11,030 nt of DNA from Clostridia bacterium (lineage in GTDB: Bacteria; Bacillota; Clostridia; Oscillospirales; Acutalibacteraceae), in assembly GCA_900752115.1 (NCBI GenBank), contig CAADUC010000103.1:1-11030 (forward strand), written 5' to 3'. Under the pieces are notes generated by a model that saw only the letters and a program-made list of their open reading frames with translations, did not search any database and was not told the DNA's origin. The translations under genes were made by a program, and so were the position numbers. The stretch's first letter is position 1. Each line of letters opens with the position of its first letter. Shown one piece after another: positions 1-6,173 of the stretch.

Positions 1-455
<455 letters not shown>

Positions 456-508
456 TATTTGGGAGCGAAAAAGTTGAATTTTATCTTGTAATTTGCAGGA
501 AGTATTTT

Positions 509-535
509 TTTTATTGCAAAACAACTGCAATAAAA
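509..535. promoter_or_regulatory. Perfect dyad between gdhA and glnA (candidate operator)
   Basis: TTTTATTGCA (509-518) and TGCAATAAAA (526-535) form a perfect 10-bp inverted repeat around the 7-base spacer AAACAAC. It is followed closely by a second palindrome, AAAACGTTTT (532-541). The dyad lies upstream of both divergent promoters, about 54 bases from the gdhA -35 and 70 from the glnA -35. Neither gene ends here, so a terminator role is unlikely. It does not match the GlnR/TnrA consensus (TGTNAN7TNACA), so the protein that might bind is unknown. Confidence 0.4.
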
Positions 536-604
536 CGTTTTTTTGATTCAGTCGCCCCATTTTTTGTGCACAAATCTAAATCCGGTCCCCACCCCCGAAA
601 ATCA

Positions 605-633
605 TTGACACAAATATAAAAATATAATAGAAT
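605..633 (+). promoter_or_regulatory. Putative sigma-A promoter of glnA
   Basis: A consensus TTGACA (605-610) is followed after 17 bases by TAGAAT (628-633). A TATAAT at 623-628 is better as a hexamer, but its spacing of 12 bases from this -35 is too short. Transcription would start near 640, giving a leader of about 90 bases before the glnA start. That leader holds a 5'-end hairpin and a terminator-like hairpin. Confidence 0.7.
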
Positions 634-638
634 GGAAA

Positions 639-655
639 CGCATATTGGATGTGCG
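639..655 (+). other. Hairpin at the predicted 5' end of the glnA transcript
   Basis: CGCATA (639-644) pairs with TGTGCG (650-655), including one G-U pair, around the loop TTGGA. It starts almost exactly at the predicted transcription start. It may stabilise the messenger or be the first element of a regulated leader. Structure judged by eye. Confidence 0.35.
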
Positions 656-665
656 CTGCTGGCTT

Positions 666-713
666 AACAAGGAGGCTTCCGAGACAGTTCGACCCCTTGT
701 TATTTTCTTTTTT
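666..713 (+). terminator. Attenuator-like hairpin with U-tract in the glnA leader
   Basis: AACAAGG (666-672) pairs with CCTTGTT (695-701). Two more G-C pairs (674-675 with 693-694) follow past a bulged A. The stem is followed at once by a T-rich run, ATTTTCTTTTTT (702-713). The glnA ribosome binding site begins at the next base. This arrangement (promoter, hairpin, U-tract, then the first gene) fits intrinsic termination within a leader. The inner loop of about 17 bases is large, so the hairpin may be weak. Confidence 0.45.
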
Positions 714-730
714 AGGAGGGCGTAAGCGAA

Positions 731-2062
731 ATGGCCAAGTACACCAAGGAAGACATCCTTCGCATTCTGGAAGAAAATGATGTGAAATTTATCCGTTTGC
801 AGTTCACCGATATTTTTGGTACGCTCAAAAACGTCGCCATCACAAGAAGTCAGGCCAAGAAGGCTTTAGATAACGAGTGTATGTTCGACGGCTCTTCCAT
901 CGAGGGATTTGTGCGCATCGAGGAATCGGATATGTATCTGCGCCCGGATCTGGATACCTTCTGCCTTCTTCCGTGGCATACGCAGCACGGAAAGATTGCC
1001 CGTCTGATCTGCGATGTGTACAAGAAAAACGGGGAGCCTTTTGAGGGAGATCCGCGTTATATCCTGCGCAAGACACTGCAGGAGGCTGCCGACATGGGAT
1101 ACACCTTCAATGTCGGACCGGAGTGCGAGTTTTTCCTTTTTAATACCGATGAGCATGGCCACCCCACGACAGTAACGCACGACACCGCCGGTTATTTCGA
1201 TATGGGTCCCTCCGATCTCGGTGAGAGCTGCCGCCGTGAGATCTGCCTGACACTTGAGGAAATGGGCTTTGAGATCGAGGCCTCCCACCATGAGTGCGCC
1301 GTCGCCCAGCACGAGATTGATTTCAAGTACAGCGATGCGCTCAGCGCGGCTGACAACATTCTGACATTTAAAATGGTGGTGAAATCCGCCGCCGATTCCC
1401 ACGGACTGTGTGCGACCTTTATGCCGAAGCCGCTTTTCGGCCAGGCAGGTTCCGGTATGCACACGAACATGAGCCTGTTCTCGAACGGAAAGAACGCGTT
1501 CCACGATCCGGATTCCCCTACAGGGCTGAGCCGGATTGCCTATAATTTTATTGCCGGTATTTTGGCTCACATCCGCGGTATGAGCGCTTTGACCAACCCG
1601 CTGGTGAATTCCTATAAGCGCCTCGTTCCCGGTTATGAGGCTCCGTGCTATATTGCGTGGACGGCGAGCAACCGCAGCGCGCTGGTGCGCGTTCCCGCTA
1701 CCCGAGGCATGGGGACGCGTGTGGAGCTCCGCTCTCCCGATCCGGCCTGCAATCCCTATCTTGAGCTGGCGGTGCTGCTTGCCGCCGGTCTGGAGGGAAT
1801 TCGCAACGATATGACTCCGCCGGAGCCGGTTTCCGCCAACATTTACAACATGACGGAGGAGGAGCGTCTGGCGCAGGGCATTCAGAATCTGCCCTCTACT
1901 CTGATCGAGGCGGTCAACGATATGAAAGCGGATCCGTTTATCCGTCAGGTTCTGGGAGACCATGCCTATTTCAAATATACCGAGGCCAAGAAGCTCGAGT
2001 GGGATGAATACTCCACCCGCGTTTCCCAGTGGGAAATCGATCGTTATCTGAGTAAGTTTTAA
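731..2062 (+). CDS. glnA: Glutamine synthetase type I (alpha)
   Basis: Makes glutamine from glutamate, ammonia and ATP in the cytoplasm as a dodecamer. At 443 residues it matches the Gram-positive GSI-alpha length and lacks the insertion found in adenylylated GSI-beta enzymes. The N-terminal beta-grasp domain carries DGSSIEGF (53-60). The catalytic domain shows GPECEFFLF (129-137) with metal-binding E131 and E133, [15 protein letters not shown] (186-200) with E188 and E195, [10 protein letters not shown] (241-250) with H244, then [10 protein letters not shown] and [13 protein letters not shown]. The usual APG of the HHEVAPGQ loop reads AVA here, and V after HHE is C, a small departure. The start has AGGAGGG at 714-720, ten bases upstream. 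dapF follows after 20 bases with no terminator between, so the two are probably co-transcribed. Feedback-inhibited GSI-alpha enzymes are usually controlled by glutamine and GlnR-like or antitermination systems; no GlnR box is seen here. Confidence 0.98.
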   Translation: MAKYTKEDILRILEENDVKFIRLQFTDIFGTLKNVAITRSQAKKALDNECMFDGSSIEGFVRIEESDMYLRPDLDTFCLLPWHTQHGKIARLICDVYKKNGEPFEGDPRYILRKTLQEAADMGYTFNVGPECEFFLFNTDEHGHPTTVTHDTAGYFDMGPSDLGESCRREICLTLEEMGFEIEASHHECAVAQHEIDFKYSDALSAADNILTFKMVVKSAADSHGLCATFMPKPLFGQAGSGMHTNMSLFSNGKNAFHDPDSPTGLSRIAYNFIAGILAHIRGMSALTNPLVNSYKRLVPGYEAPCYIAWTASNRSALVRVPATRGMGTRVELRSPDPACNPYLELAVLLAAGLEGIRNDMTPPEPVSANIYNMTEEERLAQGIQNLPSTLIEAVNDMKADPFIRQVLGDHAYFKYTEAKKLEWDEYSTRVSQWEIDRYLSKF

Positions 2063-2084
2063 GGGAAGGGGAAGAGGCTCCCTT
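2061..2084 (+). promoter_or_regulatory. Ribosome binding site of dapF inside a small hairpin
   Basis: AAGGGA (2061-2066) can pair with TCCCTT (2079-2084). The loop, AGGGGAAGAGGC, carries the only plausible Shine-Dalgarno sequence. The left arm overlaps the glnA stop codon (TAA, 2060-2062) and the right arm covers the first two bases of the dapF TTG start. This could couple dapF translation to ribosomes finishing glnA. Pairing is seen; the coupling is inferred. Confidence 0.35.
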
Positions 2085-2919
2085 GAAGTTCACAAAGATG
2101 CATGGCATCGGCAATGATTATATTTATGTCAATTGTTTTGAAGAACCGGTTCCGTCTGATCCGGCCGCGCTGTCCCGAAGGCTGAGCGACCGTCATTTCG
2201 GAATCGGTTCCGATGGATTGATCCTGATCCGCCCCACAGAAAACGGGGACGCCATGATGGATCTGTACAACGCGGATGGTTCCCGCGCCATGATGTGCGG
2301 GAACGGAATCCGCTGTGTCGGCCGTTACGTTTATGAACGCGGCATTGCCAAAAAGGAAACGCTGCGGATTGATACACTCAGCGGTGTCAAGACGCTCCGT
2401 TTGGAGGTAGAGGACGGCCTTGTTCGTTCCATTGAAGTGGATATGGGCGAGCCGATTCTCGAACCTTCCCGTATTCCGGTGCGGCTGCCGGGAGAGCGTA
2501 TTGTTTCGCTCCCGACGGAGATTGGCGGTGAGAGCTATGCGTTGACCTGTGTTTCCATGGGGAATCCGCATTGCGTTGTTTTTGTAGATGACGTGGATGC
2601 GCTTGCTCTGCAGGAGATTGGTCCGCGCTTTGAGTGGAATCCTCTCTTTCCGGAAGGGGTCAACACAGAGTTTGTACAGGTCCTTTCAGAAAGCGAACTG
2701 AAAATGCGCGTGTGGGAGCGAGGTTCCGGAGAGACTTGGGCCTGCGGGACCGGTGCGTGTGCGACGCTCGTCGCGGCCAGTCTTTGTGGAAAGGCTGGGC
2801 GAAGTGCGACCGTTCATCTGCGCGGCGGGGATTTGGCAATTCGCTGGCAGGAAGAGGACGGGCATGTATTGATGCGCGGTCCGGCGGAATTCGTTTTCGA
2901 CGGAGAGATCCGTGTGTGA
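2083..2919 (+). CDS. dapF: Diaminopimelate epimerase
   Basis: Converts LL-diaminopimelate to the meso form, the precursor of lysine and of the peptidoglycan cross-link, without a cofactor in the cytoplasm. The 278-residue protein is of normal length. Its two-domain fold uses two catalytic cysteines: C72 in MCGNGIRCVGRY (71-82) and C221 in WACGTGACATLVAA (219-232). The family opening KFTKMHGIGNDY is present, as are DLYNADGS (60-67) and MGNPHCVVF (159-167). The TTG at 2083 is chosen because it places the conserved KFTKMHG directly after the initiator; the next ATG (2098) would cut this motif. A purine-rich Shine-Dalgarno, AGGGGAAGAGG, lies just upstream. It sits 20 bases after glnA, probably in the same transcript; pairing with a nitrogen gene is not a classic arrangement. 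Confidence 0.96.
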   Translation: MKFTKMHGIGNDYIYVNCFEEPVPSDPAALSRRLSDRHFGIGSDGLILIRPTENGDAMMDLYNADGSRAMMCGNGIRCVGRYVYERGIAKKETLRIDTLSGVKTLRLEVEDGLVRSIEVDMGEPILEPSRIPVRLPGERIVSLPTEIGGESYALTCVSMGNPHCVVFVDDVDALALQEIGPRFEWNPLFPEGVNTEFVQVLSESELKMRVWERGSGETWACGTGACATLVAASLCGKAGRSATVHLRGGDLAIRWQEEDGHVLMRGPAEFVFDGEIRV

Positions 2920-2940
2920 CGCGGTCCATTCGGAAAGGGG

Positions 2941-3114
2941 ATGAGAAAATTGCCGGAGAGAAGAGAAAACAGCTCCATGAGCGGTACTGTGCTGCGCGTT
3001 CAGGGAATTCCCGCACATTTTTCTCTTTTCCTGCGCTATTTTTTCCGTGAAGTTCCCCGGAATAACAGAATAGAGGTCTGCGGTTCTTTCTCCGGTGGGG
3101 GAAAGAAGCCCTGA
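2941..3114 (+). CDS. Possible 57-codon ORF of unknown function after dapF
   Basis: An ATG at 2941 opens 57 codons to a TGA at 3112-3114, starting MRKLPERRENSSMSGTVLRV. It lies in the same frame as dapF, 21 bases past its stop. GGAAAGGGG directly abuts the ATG, too close for good initiation, and I recognise no family. The product would be basic (many Arg and Lys) with one phenylalanine-rich patch. Other frames here are also open for long stretches because the DNA is GC-rich, so chance is a real explanation. The overlapping RNA pairings argue for a non-coding role instead. Listed only so that the region is not left blank. Confidence 0.15.
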   Translation: MRKLPERRENSSMSGTVLRVQGIPAHFSLFLRYFFREVPRNNRIEVCGSFSGGGKKP

Positions 3115-3123
3115 CGGAAAAGA
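2958..3123 (+). other. Structured spacer between dapF and purB (candidate leader RNA or small RNA)
   Basis: This 383-base spacer has no convincing gene but several strong potential pairings. (a) 2958-2969 pairs with 3019-3030 over 12 bp, one G-U. (b) TTTTTTCCGT (3039-3048) pairs with ACGGAAAAGA (3114-3123) over 10 bp, one G-U. (c) Inside (b), GGTTCTTTCTCC (3082-3093) pairs with 3098-3110 over 12 bp with one bulged G and loop GGTG. (d) CAGA/TCTG (3066-3069 with 3077-3080) forms a small hairpin. An alternative pairing, TTCCCC (3051-3056) with GGGGAA (3098-3103), would exclude (c). A strong terminator follows. It matches no riboswitch or housekeeping RNA I can name (purine, ZTP, T-box, 6S, SRP checked by eye). 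Stem (a) joins low-complexity purine and pyrimidine tracts and may be chance. Bases 3179-3302 hold no clear promoter or structure. Confidence 0.35.
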
Positions 3124-3177
3124 AAATTGTCGGCGATGCGTGCAGCAGTGCGGCTGCATCAAGGACAATTTTTCTTT
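3117..3177 (+). terminator. Rho-independent terminator downstream of dapF / upstream of purB
   Basis: AAAATTGTC (3123-3131) pairs perfectly with GACAATTTT (3164-3172), and the flanking A-run and T-run extend the stem. An inner arm, GATGC..AGC with GCTGCATC (about 3135-3161), stacks on top. A T-rich tail, TTTTTCTTTTTT, ends near 3180. It closes either the glnA-dapF transcript or a separate RNA from the spacer. Confidence 0.7.
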
Positions 3178-3302
3178 TTTGGCAGAGGTCGTGATTCAGG
3201 ACAAAATCTTCGGCTTTACGATGGATTGATGTAAAATCCAGCTGTCAGCCGGAATAGAAAGCATAATTTTTGAGATTATCATTTAATGGAGCGTGAGATG
3301 GA

Positions 3303-4733
3303 ATGAATACGAATTACGAATCCCCGCTGTCTTCCCGTTATGCCGACGAGGAAATGAAGTATCTTTTCTCGGCGGAAAAAAAGTTCCGCACATGGCGCCG
3401 GCTGTGGATTGCCCTGGCTCAGGCGGAGCATGAGCTTGGTTTGCCGGTTACGCAGGAGCAGATCGACGAGCTGATTGCCCATCAGGATGATATTAACTAC
3501 GAAGTGGCCCAGGCTCGCGAAAAAGAGGTCCGCCATGATGTAATGTCACACGTGTATGCTTACGGTGTGCAGTGTCCCAAGGCAAAGCCGATTATTCATC
3601 TTGGCGCAACTTCCTGCTACGTGGGAGATAACACGGATGTTATTATCATGACCGAAGCGCTGCGCCTTGTGCAGAAAAAGCTTGTTCTTGTGATCCGCGC
3701 TTTGGCGCGCTTTGCGGAGCAGCACCAAAACCAGCCGACGCTGGCCTTTACGCACTTCCAGCCGGCTCAGCCGACGACGGTGGGCAAACGCGCCACGCTC
3801 TGGATTCAGGATCTGCTCATGGACTTGGAGGACGTCGAATATCAGCTTTCCAAAGCCAAGCTTCTCGGCTCGAAGGGAACGACCGGTACGCAGGCGAGCT
3901 TCCTGGAGCTGTTTGACGGAGACTATGCGAAGGTGCGCGAGCTTGACCGCAGAATTGCGGAAAAGATGGGATACACGGCCTGCTTTGCCGTTTCCGGACA
4001 GACGTATTCGAGAAAGCTGGACAGCCAGATCCTCTCTGTGCTCAGCGGTATTGCCCAAAGCGCGGCAAAGTTCTCGAATGATATCCGTCTCCTGCAGCAC
4101 CTCAAGGAGGTTGAGGAGCCGTTTGAGAAGAATCAGATCGGTTCTTCCGCGATGGCCTACAAGAGGAATCCGATGCGTACGGAGCGTATGGCGTCTCTTG
4201 CGCGCTACGTGATTGCAGACAGCCTCAATCCGGCCCTGACGGCTTCGACGCAGTGGTTTGAGAGAACGCTCGACGATTCCGCCAACAAGCGGATCAGCGT
4301 ACCGGAGGCATTCCTCGCCGTCGACGCGATTCTTAATCTCTACTGCAATGTGACCGATGGCCTCGTTGTGTATCCGAAGGTCATGGAGCAGCGTCTGCGC
4401 CGTGAACTGCCTTTTATGGCGACGGAGAACATCATGATGGACGCTGTCAAGCGCGGCGGCGATCGCCAGCAGCTTCATGAGCGTATCCGCGTTCATTCCA
4501 TGGCGGCTTCCCGCGTCGTTAAGGAGGAGGGCGGAGAAAACGATCTGCTCGAGCGCATTGCGGGCGATCCTGTGTTTGGCGTAACGCTTCCCGAGCTTGA
4601 GGCGATGATGGAGCCTTCCCGCTATGTGGGCTGCGCTCCGATGCAGACGGCAGACTTCCTCTCGGAGGTGGTGCAGCCTGTCCTCGCCCGGTATGAGGAG
4701 CTGCCTGAGGAGAAACCGGAAATCAACGTGTAA
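3303..4733 (+). CDS. purB: Adenylosuccinate lyase
   Basis: Cleaves SAICAR to AICAR and adenylosuccinate to AMP, releasing fumarate each time; a cytoplasmic homotetramer. The 476-residue protein belongs to the fumarase/aspartase superfamily and is of usual length for the longer clostridial form. Landmarks: RHDVMSHVYAYG (77-88) with the general-acid-loop histidine H78, HLGATSCYVGDNTD (99-112), AFTHFQPAQPTTVGKR (148-163) with H151, and the signature loop GSSAMAYKRNPMRTER (280-295), whose serines include the catalytic base. The start is the ATG at 3303, with GGAG about 11 bases upstream; an ATG at 3298 is in another frame. A strong terminator follows the gene, separating it from purA, which performs the preceding step. 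I see no PurR box. No disruption is seen. Confidence 0.97.
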   Translation: MNTNYESPLSSRYADEEMKYLFSAEKKFRTWRRLWIALAQAEHELGLPVTQEQIDELIAHQDDINYEVAQAREKEVRHDVMSHVYAYGVQCPKAKPIIHLGATSCYVGDNTDVIIMTEALRLVQKKLVLVIRALARFAEQHQNQPTLAFTHFQPAQPTTVGKRATLWIQDLLMDLEDVEYQLSKAKLLGSKGTTGTQASFLELFDGDYAKVRELDRRIAEKMGYTACFAVSGQTYSRKLDSQILSVLSGIAQSAAKFSNDIRLLQHLKEVEEPFEKNQIGSSAMAYKRNPMRTERMASLARYVIADSLNPALTASTQWFERTLDDSANKRISVPEAFLAVDAILNLYCNVTDGLVVYPKVMEQRLRRELPFMATENIMMDAVKRGGDRQQLHERIRVHSMAASRVVKEEGGENDLLERIAGDPVFGVTLPELEAMMEPSRYVGCAPMQTADFLSEVVQPVLARYEELPEEKPEINV

Positions 4734-4740
4734 GCCGTGC

Positions 4741-4800
4741 CGGGCGGGCGCGAAACGGGCCTCCATAAGGCGGCCCTCGTTTCCCGTCCGGTTTGTTTTT
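4741..4800 (+). terminator. Rho-independent terminator after purB
   Basis: A long GC-rich hairpin: GGGCGGGCGCGAAACGGGCC (4742-4761) folds onto GGCCCTCGTTTCCCGTCC (4772-4789) with small bulges, followed by GGTTTGTTTTT. It lies only 8 bases past the purB stop and 64 before purA. Full termination here would leave purA-glmS-guaA needing its own promoter; partial read-through would link them to purB. Confidence 0.7.
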
Positions 4801-4861
4801 GCCGCGGACAGGCACAGGCACGCCGCGGCCGACATAATTTGAAAGGAATCAGGTGCTTTCA
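4801..4861 (+). promoter_or_regulatory. purA leader with paired CCGCGG repeats and a hairpin around the ribosome binding site
   Basis: CCGCGG occurs at 4802-4807 and 4823-4828. Each copy is palindromic, so the two can pair around a loop containing the tandem AGGCACAGGCAC. Further on, TGAAAG (4840-4845) pairs with CTTTCA (4856-4861), two bases before the purA ATG. The only Shine-Dalgarno-like bases (AAAGG, CAGG) lie in its stem and loop. CATAAT (4833-4838) could be a -10 box but lacks a clear -35. Confidence 0.35.
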
Positions 4862-4863
4862 GT

Positions 4864-6141
4864 ATGGTAACAGCAATTGTAGGCGCCAATTGGGGCGACG
4901 AAGGAAAAGGCAAAATCACAGACGTCAAGGCAGCTCAGTCCGATATTGTCATCCGTTATCAGGGCGGCAGCAACGCGGGTCATACCATCATCAATCCCTA
5001 TGGCAAGTTCGCATTGCATCAGCTTCCCTCCGGTGTGTTTCACGGCCACATCCTCAATATTATCGGCAATGGCGTGGCACTGAGTCCGGAAAAGCTGGTT
5101 GCGGAACTCAAATCTCTTGAGGACAGCGGTGTTCCCAAGCCGAACATTGTGGTCAGCAACCGTGCGCAGGTTGTCATGCCGTATCATGTGGCTCTCGATA
5201 CTCTTGAGGAATCTCGGCTTTCCTCCAAGTCGTTTGGCTCCACTCGTTCCGGTATTGCACCGTTCTATTCCGATAAGTTTGCCAAAATCGGTTTTCAGGT
5301 CAGCGAACTGTTTGAGGATGAGGCGACGCTGCGCGATCGCATTGAGCGTATTCTGCCTATCAAAAATACACTGCTTGAGCATCTTTATCACCAGCCGCCC
5401 CTTAAGGCTGATGATGTGTTTGAAAAGCTGATGGAGTACAAGGAGATGCTGGAGCCTTATGCGGCGGATACGTTCTCCATTTTGCATCAGGCTGTGAAGG
5501 AGGGGAAGAACATTCTCCTCGAGGGACAGCTTGGCTCGCTCAAGGATCCCGATTTCGGTATTTATCCGATGGTGACCTCGAGCTCCACGCTTGCCGGCTA
5601 CGGCGCTGTCGGCGCCGGTCTTCCGCCGTATGAGATCAAGGAGATCATCACAGTCGTCAAAGCGTATTCGAGCGCGGTGGGAGCGGGTGAGTTTGTCAGT
5701 GAAATCTTCGGTGAAGAAGCCGATGAGCTGCGCCGCCGCGGCGGAGACGGAGGAGAGTACGGCGCTACAACGGGACGCCCGCGCCGCATGGGTTGGTTGG
5801 ATCTTGTTGCGACCCGTTATGGCTGCGCCCTTCAGGGGACGACAGCGGTTGCTATGACAGTGCTGGACGCTCTGGGCTATCTTGACGAGATCCCGGTTTG
5901 CGTTGCTTATGAGCTGGACGGCAAGAAGATCGACTATTTCCCGCCGACCTGCGACCTCAAGCGCTGCAAGCCTGTTCTCAAGACCATGCCCGGCTGGAAG
6001 TGTGATATCCGTGGAATCCGCCGCTATGAGGATCTGCCGGAGAACACCCGCCGCTATATCGAATTTGCTGAGCAGGAGATCGGCGTCCCCGTGACGATGG
6101 TCTCAAACGGCCCGGCCCGTGAGGATATCATTTACCGCTGA
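4864..6141 (+). CDS. purA: Adenylosuccinate synthetase (divergent clostridial type)
   Basis: Joins IMP and aspartate using GTP to give adenylosuccinate, which PurB then cleaves to AMP. The 425 residues fit the family. The phosphate-binding loop reads GANWGDEGKGK (7-17) with catalytic D12; the usual Q is N. GGSNAGHT (34-41) carries catalytic H40. IGNGVALSP (67-75) and TGRPRRMGWLD (303-313) are also conserved. Several other loops depart from the textbook form: GSTRSGIAP (125-133) stands where most enzymes have GTTGRGIGP, GQLGSLKD (221-228) where EGAQGTLLD is usual, and TVLDALGYL (332-340) where TKLDVLDGL is usual. Part of this is shared by a clostridial PurA clade as I remember it. The ATG at 4864 is the only sensible start because residue 7 begins the P-loop. 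glmS follows after 32 bases, probably the same operon. Function is very likely PurA, though nucleotide specificity merits testing. Confidence 0.93.
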   Translation: MVTAIVGANWGDEGKGKITDVKAAQSDIVIRYQGGSNAGHTIINPYGKFALHQLPSGVFHGHILNIIGNGVALSPEKLVAELKSLEDSGVPKPNIVVSNRAQVVMPYHVALDTLEESRLSSKSFGSTRSGIAPFYSDKFAKIGFQVSELFEDEATLRDRIERILPIKNTLLEHLYHQPPLKADDVFEKLMEYKEMLEPYAADTFSILHQAVKEGKNILLEGQLGSLKDPDFGIYPMVTSSSTLAGYGAVGAGLPPYEIKEIITVVKAYSSAVGAGEFVSEIFGEEADELRRRGGDGGEYGATTGRPRRMGWLDLVATRYGCALQGTTAVAMTVLDALGYLDEIPVCVAYELDGKKIDYFPPTCDLKRCKPVLKTMPGWKCDIRGIRRYEDLPENTRRYIEFAEQEIGVPVTMVSNGPAREDIIYR

Positions 6142-6173
6142 GAGCAGCAGTTCCAGGAAGGAGCCAGAGAGTT

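Noticed and set aside
623..628. TATAAT as the glnA -10 box
   Set aside because: It is only 12 bases from TTGACA; TAGAAT at 628-633 has the correct 17-base spacing.
639..713. ANTAR-type twin hexaloop antiterminator in the glnA leader
   Set aside because: AxxGxx hexamers occur (ATTGGA at 644-649, ACAGTT at 684-689), but neither sits as a clean six-base loop on a good stem, so the motif is not supported.
866..1963. Long minus-strand ORF (365 codons) opposite glnA
   Set aside because: It lies entirely within glnA, has no family resemblance and is the antisense shadow of a GC-rich conserved gene. The same applies to the long reverse frames opposite purB, purA, glmS and guaA.
2634..3050. 138-codon forward ORF overlapping the dapF end and spacer
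   Set aside because: Its first two thirds are an out-of-frame reading of dapF with an arginine-rich composition typical of shadows, and it has no ribosome binding site.
2936..3180. 6S RNA, purine or ZTP riboswitch, T-box or SRP RNA in the dapF-purB spacer
   Set aside because: None of the conserved sequence blocks of these RNAs could be found; only generic pairings and a terminator are seen.
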